12,384 bases of DNA from Actinomycetota bacterium (lineage in GTDB: Bacteria > Actinomycetota > Actinomycetes > S36-B12). The first letter of the stretch is position 1, and each line of letters opens with the position of its first letter. The stretch lies in contig VGBQ01000056.1 in the NCBI GenBank assembly GCA_016870425.1, positions 1 through 12,384 on the forward strand, in the 5' to 3' direction. This document shows, one piece after another, positions 7,073-12,384 of this stretch. A model generated the notes under the pieces. It saw only the letters and a program-made list of their open reading frames with translations, was not told the origin of the DNA and did no database searches. Both the position numbers and the translations under genes were made by a program.

Positions 7073-7138
7073 CTCGGGATGCGACCGCTATCGACGGTCT
7101 GGAGGGACCAGAACCACCGACAACGGTCGCATTCCGAA
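7073..7138 (-). promoter_or_regulatory. Long leader hairpin upstream of the DUF4190-LRV-guaA operon
   Basis: In the minus-strand transcript, 7113-7130 pairs fully with 7081-7098 (18 pairs, four of them G-U). The inner part continues as CUGG/CCAG around a five-base loop, with one bulged U. The outer part adds seven more pairs (7131-7138 with 7073-7080, one A/C mismatch). On the plus strand the four wobble positions of the 18-bp arm become C/A mismatches, so the stem is much better as minus-strand RNA. It ends about 47 bases before the GTG at 7025. It could be an attenuator, an mRNA-stability element or a second terminator; the sequence does not decide. Confidence 0.6.
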
Positions 7139-7185
7139 TCAGGAGCGATTCAATCCAGGGCCGCAGCCCGGCGTGCAGCAGAAAT

Positions 7186-7225
7186 CCAGAAGGGGGCCGA
7201 CGAGCAAACGTCGGCCCCCTTCTGG
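7186..7225 (-). terminator. Perfect 17-bp-stem intrinsic-type terminator
   Basis: The arms 7186-7202 and 7209-7225 are perfect reverse complements with a six-base loop (7203-7208). The hairpin begins nine bases after the TGA of the leftward gene ending at 7235, so it most likely terminates that transcript and separates it from the guaA operon. Only a short T-containing run (ATTTCTGC) follows on the minus strand, as is usual in high-GC actinobacteria. Confidence 0.88.
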
Positions 7226-7234
7226 CAAGCGCGA

Positions 7235-7555
7235 TCAGCTAGACGTGCCGCTCGACAAGAGCGCAGCTCCCAAGATGATGTAGAGGATGATCAAGATGAT
7301 GGCGAGGATCAAGCTGATGATCCCCATGATGTAGCCAGCCTTTGCCTGGCCGCCGTTGTCGGCGGTGCCGGCAGCCGCGGCCGCCATGCCCTTCTTGCCG
7401 AAGACGATGGCCACGATCGACAGGACGATCGGGCAGACAAAGAAGCTCAGGATGCCTGTCACGAGAGCGATGGTGCCGCTTCCGTTGTCCTGGGTGCTAC
7501 CGCCTCCGCCGCCGCCAGCAGGCATGGGCGGGGGAGGGGGTGGGGTGGTTGACAT
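7235..7555 (-). CDS. DUF4190-like small membrane protein with Pro/Gly-rich N-terminus
   Basis: A 106-residue protein. The N-terminus has seven near-consecutive prolines (PPPPPPMP, residues 5-12) and a glycine run (14-19). Two hydrophobic segments follow: about 28-53 (IALVTGILSFFVCPIVLSIV and on) and 74-100 (YIMGIISLILAIILIILYII and on), joined by a hydrophilic loop with FGKKG and NGGQAKAGYIMG. This matches the DUF4190 layout seen in the next gene downstream, but the tail is entirely different. Function unknown. ATG 7555 is chosen because CGGAGGA lies just upstream and the proline-rich start is typical; the frame is open to 7783, but that part overlaps the divergent cox promoter region and the first cox codons. 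It is closed by the hairpin at 7186-7225, so it appears monocistronic. Confidence 0.85.
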   Translation of the reverse strand: MSTTPPPPPPMPAGGGGGGSTQDNGSGTIALVTGILSFFVCPIVLSIVAIVFGKKGMAAAAAGTADNGGQAKAGYIMGIISLILAIILIILYIILGAALLSSGTSS

Positions 7556-7745
7556 GCGTCCTCCGAGATCTGGGCGCCGGCTCTCGGCACCCTCGGGCCT
7601 GACCGTAGTCCTCCCGGGGTCCCAGGGGAAGCATTCATGGCGAAAACGCCCCGGGAGGCCGCCCCAGCGCCTAGCGTCAGACCTGCCCGTCCGACGGGGC
7701 GGGTGGCGTGCCTCGGATCGCCCCATGAGCTCACACGGGAGAACC
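7556..7745. promoter_or_regulatory. Divergent regulatory region between DUF4190-like gene and coxS
   Basis: A 190-base region serving two divergent genes. It contains a perfect inverted repeat CTCCCGGGG (7611-7619) / CCCCGGGAG (7649-7657), extended by one more pair (7610/7658), with a 29-base spacer. A second hairpin at 7681-7704 (ACCTGCCCGT/ACGGGGCGGGT, triloop CCG, one bulged G, one wobble) lies 41 bases before the coxS start. The first could be an operator or an RNA stem; the second is in the probable coxS leader. No clear -35/-10 pair was recognised. GGGAG, the coxS Shine-Dalgarno, ends five bases before the ATG. Confidence 0.45.
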
Positions 7746-8228
7746 ATGACCCACATTCCGATCAGCGTGACCGTGGATGGCACGGTCTACGACGTCGAGG
7801 TCGAGCCTCGACGACTCCTCGTCCACTTCCTGCGGGAAGACATCGGGCGCGTCGGCACCGTCGTCGGCTGCGACACCTCCAACTGCGGCGCCTGCACCGT
7901 CCTGCTGGATGGCAAGAGCGTCAAGTCCTGCAGCGTGCTCGCCGTCCAGGCCGATGGACACGCAGTCCTCACCGTCCAGGGCCTGGCCGAGGGCGAGCAC
8001 AAGTGGCACCCGGTCCAGGAAGCCTTCAAGGAGTGCCACGGCCTGCAGTGCGGCTACTGCACTCCGGGCATGGTCATGGCGGCGGTAGACCTGCTGCAGG
8101 AAAACCCCAATCCTTCCGAGGAGGAAATCCGCGAAGGACTCGAGGGCAACCTGTGCCGGTGCACCGGCTACCACAACATCGTCAAGTCGGTTGAGTACGC
8201 CGCTGAGCTGATGGGAGGCAAGTCATGA
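7746..8228 (+). CDS. coxS: Form II CO dehydrogenase-type molybdenum hydroxylase, small [2Fe-2S] subunit
   Basis: A 160-residue electron-transfer subunit that carries electrons from the molybdenum centre of CoxL to the FAD of CoxM. The N-terminal plant-type ferredoxin domain binds one [2Fe-2S] cluster through Cys42, Cys47, Cys50 and Cys62 (pattern GCDTSNCGAC...SC). The C-terminal alpha-helical domain binds the second through Cys102 and Cys105 (QCGYCTPG) and Cys137 and Cys139 (CRCTGY). All eight ligands are present and the length is normal. ATG 7746 has GGGAG upstream; an in-frame ATG at 7725 would add seven residues (MSSHGRT) but has a poorer ribosome site. The stop overlaps the coxL start (ATGA). 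Closely related subunits serve other hydroxylases of the xanthine oxidase family, so identity as a true CO dehydrogenase rests on the neighbouring genes and is uncertain. Confidence 0.93.
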   Translation: MTHIPISVTVDGTVYDVEVEPRRLLVHFLREDIGRVGTVVGCDTSNCGACTVLLDGKSVKSCSVLAVQADGHAVLTVQGLAEGEHKWHPVQEAFKECHGLQCGYCTPGMVMAAVDLLQENPNPSEEEIREGLEGNLCRCTGYHNIVKSVEYAAELMGGKS

Positions 8229-10633
8229 CCGAGACACTGACTGATGCCAACGCCAATCCAGTGGGGCGGCCGCTGCGCCGCAAGGAGGATGCGCGCCTGC
8301 TCCACGGGCAGACTAACTGGACCGACAACATCCAGCTCCCCGGCACGCTGCACATGGCGATCCTGCGCAGCCCCATGGCCCACGCCAGGATCACCAATCT
8401 CGATGTGACACCCGCCCTCAAGCGCCCCCACGTCGTGGCGGCCTTCACCGCGAAGGATCTCGGTGACCTCAACGGCTCGGTCCCCTGCGTGTGGCCCGTG
8501 ACCGACGACATCCAGATGCCGGGCTTCCCCGCGCTGGCGGTCGACAAGGTCCGCCACGTGGGTGACTGTGTCGCGGTCGTGCTCGCGACGGACAAGTACG
8601 CCGCCGCCGATGCCCTGGACGCCATCGAGGTCGACTACGAGCCGCTCCCGGCCGTCATCGACATGGAGGCGGCCATCAAGCAGGGCTCGACTGCGGTGCA
8701 TGACGCTGCCGATGGCAGCCACGGCACCAACGTCTGCTATGAGTTCCCGCTGAAGCCTCAGGGCGATGGCGCCTTCGACGCCGCCGTCAAGGCTGCGGGT
8801 GACGACGTCGTCGTCGTGAAGCGCCGCTTCATCAACCAGCGCGTCATCGCCGGCTACATGGAGCCTCGCGCGGTCGTCGCTTCGCCCATGGGCATGAGCA
8901 ATGAGATGACCATCTGGTCCGCCACGCAGATCCCGCACGTCCTGCGGGTGCTCCTCGCACTCGTCACGGGCCTGCCGGAGAACTCCCTGCGTGTCATCGC
9001 CCCCGACGTCGGTGGCGGCTTCGGTGGCAAGCTCCAGCTCTACCGCGAGGAGATCCTCGCGGTGCAGATCGCCCGCCATCTGGGCCGTCCGGTCAAGTGG
9101 ACCGAGACCCGCAGCGAGGACATGGTCGCCTCCCACCACGGTCGCGACCAGATCCAGGACATCGAGATCGCCTCGACCAAGGACGGTCAGATCATCGGCC
9201 TCAAGGTCGATCTCATCGCCAACATGGGCGCCTACCTGCAGATCATCACCCCGGGCATCCCGCTGCTGGGCATGTTCATGTACCCGGCGATCTACAAGAT
9301 GCCCGCGTACGAGTTCAACTGCGTCGGCGTATTCACCAACACCACGCCGACCGATGCCATCCGTGGCGCCGGCCGCCCCGAGGCGACGTATGCCATTGAA
9401 CGCATCATGGACGAGCTCGCTGCCGAGCTCGACATGGATCCCATGCAGCTCCGCGAGAAGAACTGGATCACGCACGAGGAGTTTCCCTACACCACCGTCG
9501 CCGGTCTCACCTACGACACCGGCAACTACGAGGCAGCCACGGCCAAGGCCATGGACCTCTTCGGCTACGACGCCCTGCGCGCCGAGCAGGAGCAGCGGCG
9601 CGCATCGGGTGACCCGGTGCAGCTGGGCATCGGCATCTCCACGTTCACGGAGATGTGTGGCCTCGCGCCGTCACGCACACTCGGCGCACTGAAGTACGTC
9701 GCAGGCGGCTGGGAGCATTGCACGATCCGTGCGCTGCCCACGGGCAAAATCGAGCTCATCACGGGCACCTCGCCCCACGGCCAGGGCCACGAGACGGCGT
9801 GGAGCCAGATCGCCGCGAGCATCCTCGGCGTCCCTGTCGACGACATCGAGGTCGTCCACAGCGACACCGGTCGCGCCCCTTACGGCATGGACACCTATGG
9901 CTCGCGCTCGCTCGCAGTCGGTGGCCAGGCCATCAAGAAGGCGGCCGAGCGCCTGGTCGAGAAGGCCAAGGTCATCGCAGCGCATCAGCTCGAGTGCTCG
10001 GTGGACGACCTGGAGTTCATCCAGGGCGCCTTCCGCGTCAAGGGTGACCCGGCCAAGTCGCAGCCGCTCGCGGCGGTGGCCTTCGAGGCCTTCACCGCGC
10101 ACAACCTGCCGGACGGCGTCGAGCCGACCCTGCAGGCGGAGGCCACGGTGGACCCGGATGACTTCTCCTACCCGCACGGCACCCACCTGTGCGCCATCGA
10201 GGTCGACACGGAGACCGGCAAGTCCAAGATCCGCAGCTACGTCGCGGTCGACGATGTTGGCATCCAGGTCAACCCGCTCATCGTCGAGGGACAGGTGCAC
10301 GGCGGTCTCGCGTGCGGCATCGGCCAGGCGCTCTACGAGGGCGTGGAGTACGACTCCGACGGCAACCTGCTCACGGCGAGCTTTGCCGACTACCTCATCC
10401 CGAGCGCTGCGGACCTGCCGAGCTTCACGACCGACCGCACGGTGACCCCGTCATCGACCAACCCGCTCGGCACGAAGGGCGTCGGCGAGGCCGGTGCCAT
10501 CGCGTCACCGCCGGCGATCATCAATGCCATCGTCGACGCGCTGCGCCCCATGGGCGTGACGGACGTCAAGATGCCGGCGACGCCGGAGAACGTCTGGCGA
10601 GCAATCCAGGCCGGACAGGGAGGTGCCCAGTGA
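8225..10633 (+). CDS. coxL: Form II CO dehydrogenase-type molybdenum hydroxylase, large catalytic subunit
   Basis: An 802-residue molybdopterin-binding subunit of the xanthine oxidase family. Visible features: RKEDARLLHGQTNWTDNI near the N-terminus (19-36), the molybdopterin-contact motif GGGFGGK (263-269), the active-site loop AIRGAGRPEA (378-387), and GVGEAG near the C-terminus with the catalytic Glu755. Form I (genuine CO-oxidising) enzymes have the loop AYxCSFR with a catalytic cysteine; form II enzymes have AYRGAGR. This loop therefore places it in form II, for which CO oxidation has been disputed and other substrates are possible. Here the usual Tyr is Ile379. The gene order S-L-M also fits form II rather than the M-S-L of form I. 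ATG 8225 overlaps the coxS stop by four bases and GGGAGG lies upstream. Codon use is strongly biased (Lys almost only AAG), suggesting good expression. Confidence 0.93.
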   Translation: MTETLTDANANPVGRPLRRKEDARLLHGQTNWTDNIQLPGTLHMAILRSPMAHARITNLDVTPALKRPHVVAAFTAKDLGDLNGSVPCVWPVTDDIQMPGFPALAVDKVRHVGDCVAVVLATDKYAAADALDAIEVDYEPLPAVIDMEAAIKQGSTAVHDAADGSHGTNVCYEFPLKPQGDGAFDAAVKAAGDDVVVVKRRFINQRVIAGYMEPRAVVASPMGMSNEMTIWSATQIPHVLRVLLALVTGLPENSLRVIAPDVGGGFGGKLQLYREEILAVQIARHLGRPVKWTETRSEDMVASHHGRDQIQDIEIASTKDGQIIGLKVDLIANMGAYLQIITPGIPLLGMFMYPAIYKMPAYEFNCVGVFTNTTPTDAIRGAGRPEATYAIERIMDELAAELDMDPMQLREKNWITHEEFPYTTVAGLTYDTGNYEAATAKAMDLFGYDALRAEQEQRRASGDPVQLGIGISTFTEMCGLAPSRTLGALKYVAGGWEHCTIRALPTGKIELITGTSPHGQGHETAWSQIAASILGVPVDDIEVVHSDTGRAPYGMDTYGSRSLAVGGQAIKKAAERLVEKAKVIAAHQLECSVDDLEFIQGAFRVKGDPAKSQPLAAVAFEAFTAHNLPDGVEPTLQAEATVDPDDFSYPHGTHLCAIEVDTETGKSKIRSYVAVDDVGIQVNPLIVEGQVHGGLACGIGQALYEGVEYDSDGNLLTASFADYLIPSAADLPSFTTDRTVTPSSTNPLGTKGVGEAGAIASPPAIINAIVDALRPMGVTDVKMPATPENVWRAIQAGQGGAQ

Positions 10634-11487
10634 TTCCCATCGCATTCGACTACGTCCGTCCCGGCACAGTGGATGAGGCCATCTCGGCTCTCGCCGCAGC
10701 GGGCGAAGACGGCAAGGTCATCTCCGGTGGCCAGTCGCTCATGCCGGTCCTTCGCCTGCGCATGGCCGCGCCGACCACGCTGGTCGACATCGGCTCCATC
10801 GCGGAGATGAAGGGCATCACGGATGGCGGCGACCACCTGGTCGTCGGAGCCAATGCCACTCACTACGAGGTGATGAACGACGCCCTGGTCAAGCAGCACG
10901 CACCGCTGCTGGCCCAGGCGGCGGGCACGGTGGCCGATCCGGCGATCCGTCACCGTGGCACCTTCGGCGGCTCCCTCGCCCACGCCGATCCGGCCGGCGA
11001 TCTGCCGACCGTGGCACTGGCACTCGACGCGACCATGGTCGCTAAGGGACCCAACGGCACCCGTGAGATCGCGGCGAAGGACTTCTTCGTCGACTACTTC
11101 ACGAGTGCTCTGGAGCCCGAGGAGATCCTCGTGGCGGTCAAGGTGCCCAAGCTCGGCGACGGGTGGAGCACTCACTACGAGAAGTTCAACCGCACCGCCC
11201 AGGCCTGGGCGACGGTCGGTGTTGCAGCTGCCGTGAAGCGGCAGAACGGCACCATCACCGAGGCACGCGTCGCCCTGACGAACATGGGGCCCTCCCCCGT
11301 GCGCGCCAGCAGCGTCGAGGCCGCTCTGGCCGGTGCGGCGGCGACGACGGATGCCATCGCCGCTGCTGCGGCAAACGCAGCCGATGGCACCCGCCCGACG
11401 AGTGACCTGCACGCATCAGCGGAGTTCCGCGAGCACCTGGCCAAGGTGCTCACCAAGCGTGCGGTGGCCCAGGCCGCCGGCGTCTAG
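10630..11487 (+). CDS. coxM: Form II CO dehydrogenase-type molybdenum hydroxylase, FAD-binding medium subunit
   Basis: A 285-residue flavoprotein subunit that passes electrons from the CoxS iron-sulfur clusters to an external acceptor. The N-terminal FAD-binding domain has SGGQSLMPVLRLRM (32-45) and TFGGSLAHADPAGDLP (111-126), matching the two flavin-binding motifs of the family. The CO dehydrogenase flavoprotein C-terminal domain follows (about 175-280, YEKFNRTAQAWATVGVAAAV). Length is normal. The start is GTG 10630, overlapping the coxL TGA by four bases (GTGA), with GGGAGG just upstream; an ATG-only search would miss it. It is the last gene of the operon: a strong hairpin begins nine bases after its stop. 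Confidence 0.94.
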   Translation: MIPIAFDYVRPGTVDEAISALAAAGEDGKVISGGQSLMPVLRLRMAAPTTLVDIGSIAEMKGITDGGDHLVVGANATHYEVMNDALVKQHAPLLAQAAGTVADPAIRHRGTFGGSLAHADPAGDLPTVALALDATMVAKGPNGTREIAAKDFFVDYFTSALEPEEILVAVKVPKLGDGWSTHYEKFNRTAQAWATVGVAAAVKRQNGTITEARVALTNMGPSPVRASSVEAALAGAAATTDAIAAAAANAADGTRPTSDLHASAEFREHLAKVLTKRAVAQAAGV

Positions 11488-11494
11488 CACTCCC

Positions 11495-12384
11495 TCACGA
11501 ACTGTGGGCCGGTCCTTCGGGACCGGCCCACAGTTCGTTGACTGGATCGGCCGTGATCCCGCGGAAGCCTCGCAGCACGAGGAGCGAGCCGATCGTGAGC
11601 ACGCTGAGCACCATGAGGACGGCCATCGCGGAGAAGGGCAGGACGATGAGCGTGATGACCGAGGCGGCGAGCGCGATCAACAGGCTGCGCGCCGCCGCCA
11701 TCAGGCCGGACAGAGCGCCACGCACGTGGTCGGGCACGGTCTGCTGGACGAGCGCGGCGAGCAGGCCCAGGCAGTAGGACGACGTGGCGCTCCCCAGGAG
11801 CACGAACGCTCCCGCGACGAGACCCGAAGCGAGTAGCCAACCCGCTGCCACCACGAGGACCGACGCCACGCACACGACCGCGTAGGCGGTGAAGACGCCG
11901 ACGAGCTGGCGTCGGACCGGACCCAGCGACCCCGTGACGACCAGGGAGAGACGCCCGACCATGACGCCGACCACGCCACCGAGCAGCACCAAGAGCACCA
12001 GGCTCTCGTTGCCCTCATCGACGAGGACGACGTTGGACAACTGCGTCGGCACCACGAAGGTGATCACCAGGTCGGCGATGACGATGCTGCGCAGCACAGG
12101 CATCTCCCGCAGCACACGGCGCAGTCCCGCGAACCCCGCGCCCGACTGACCCGCTGCGGGTGAGGCGGACACCGCCGGACGCACGGGGCGGGTGAGGACA
12201 GCCACCCCGACGCCGACGACAGCCAAGGTGGCAGCGCACGCCGCGAGGGTCACCTCAGGCGACGGGCTGATCCGAGCGAGGAAGACCCCGATGATGCCGC
12301 CCACGCTCAGGCGCAGGATGTTGATGATCTCGGCCGAGCCACGGGCATCCAGCGGCACCAACGCGGCCTGGAGCTTCAGCAGCG
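11495..12384 (-). CDS. Major facilitator superfamily transporter, C-terminal part (5' end outside window)
   Basis: The frame is open from the right edge to TGA at 11495, giving 295 visible residues with many hydrophobic segments. The loop VPDHVRGALSGLMAAAR, followed by long helices, resembles the conserved VPxxxRG...G signature of the second half of MFS drug or siderophore exporters. The segment AALVPLDARGSAEIINILRL near the edge resembles the region before the central helices of such exporters. At least six membrane-spanning stretches are visible, with a cytoplasmic-type central loop around RPVRPAVSASPAAGQSG. The substrate is unknown. The TTG at 12361 is inside the gene, not a start, since the upstream codons LLKLQAA continue the family-like pattern. 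The last 14 residues (ELWAGPEGPAHSS region) are encoded by the terminator hairpin shared with coxM, to which the gene is convergent. Confidence 0.78.
   Translation of the reverse strand, partial: LLKLQAALVPLDARGSAEIINILRLSVGGIIGVFLARISPSPEVTLAACAATLAVVGVGVAVLTRPVRPAVSASPAAGQSGAGFAGLRRVLREMPVLRSIVIADLVITFVVPTQLSNVVLVDEGNESLVLLVLLGGVVGVMVGRLSLVVTGSLGPVRRQLVGVFTAYAVVCVASVLVVAAGWLLASGLVAGAFVLLGSATSSYCLGLLAALVQQTVPDHVRGALSGLMAAARSLLIALAASVITLIVLPFSAMAVLMVLSVLTIGSLLVLRGFRGITADPVNELWAGPEGPAHSS
11497..11538. terminator. Perfect 19-bp-stem bidirectional terminator with UUCG loop
   Basis: The arms 11497-11515 and 11520-11538 are perfect reverse complements with loop TTCG closed by C-G, the very stable cUUCGg tetraloop in the coxM-direction RNA (CGAA in the other direction). 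It follows the coxM stop by nine bases. On the minus strand it lies inside the last 14 codons of the transporter gene. No T-tract follows on either side. Confidence 0.85.

Noticed and set aside
7026..7185. Purine-type riboswitch in the leader of the guaA operon.
   Set aside because: The structure is one long hairpin, not the three-way junction with conserved loop sequences of purine riboswitches, and I cannot match it to another known class.
5982..7283. Long plus-strand frame (433 codons) over the LRV and DUF4190-like genes.
   Set aside because: It is Ser/Arg/Thr-rich low-complexity antisense translation of GC-rich repeats; the minus strand has recognisable domains and good ribosome sites.
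8168..9475. Minus-strand frame of 435 codons antisense to coxL.
   Set aside because: Rich in Asp/Gly/His/Arg as expected for an antisense shadow of high-GC coding DNA; coxL on the other strand has full family motifs.
10390..11412. Minus-strand frame of 340 codons antisense to coxL/coxM.
   Set aside because: Shadow of the coxM gene, which has both FAD-binding motifs; the antisense product shows no recognisable family.
7746..11487. Calling the operon a proven aerobic carbon monoxide dehydrogenase (form I).
   Set aside because: The CoxL loop lacks the catalytic cysteine motif AYxCSFR and gene order is S-L-M, both form II traits; CO as substrate is not established.
12359..12361. TTG as the start codon of the MFS gene.
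   Set aside because: The frame remains open to the window edge with family-like residues (LLKLQAALVP), and a full MFS protein needs more helices, so the gene is simply truncated by the window.

Overview
This is a high-GC, densely packed chromosomal segment of an actinobacterium (Actinomycetota). The evidence is an actinobacterial-type UvrD/PcrA helicase beside a secreted zinc peptidase, a secreted protein carrying LDTR-type repeats, DUF4190-like membrane proteins, a mycothiol-enzyme-like PIG-L deacetylase, frequent GTG starts and strong G/C third-position bias. I cannot name a genus. No tRNA, rRNA, insertion sequence, phage gene or CRISPR array was seen. The longest gene-free stretches are about 220 bases.

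Left part (1-3650): a leftward pair, a secreted LAS-type zinc peptidase (705-2696) followed by the N-terminal part of a PcrA/UvrD helicase (cut by the window edge). Divergent from them is a PIG-L deacetylase (2917-3648). A hairpin of about 16 bp lies in the gap where the deacetylase gene meets the next, leftward cluster.

Middle (3800-7555), all leftward: a DUF4190-like gene (7235-7555) closed by a perfect 17-bp-stem terminator; then a probable operon of a second DUF4190-like membrane protein with a tandem-repeat tail (6519-7025), an LRV/HEAT-like solenoid protein with exact 26-residue periodicity (5900-6490), guaA for GMP synthase (4318-5886), and a four-helix membrane protein (3800-4153). 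A 51-bp tandem repeat sits exactly on the 3' end of guaA, copying its last codons, stop and a small hairpin. The leader of this operon holds a long hairpin that is continuous only in the minus-strand RNA.

Right part (7746-12384): a rightward coxS-coxL-coxM operon for a molybdenum hydroxylase of the form II carbon monoxide dehydrogenase type, with 4-base start/stop overlaps between genes. It converges on the 3' part of a major facilitator transporter gene (11495 to the edge). The shared terminator between them, a 19-bp perfect stem with a UUCG loop, is embedded in the last codons of the transporter gene.

Most of the window is conventional. I found no clear undescribed multi-gene system. The best candidates for something new are the guaA 3'-end repeat array, the leader hairpin upstream of the DUF4190-LRV-guaA operon, the LRV protein itself in that operon, and the unusual active-site loop of the CoxL protein.
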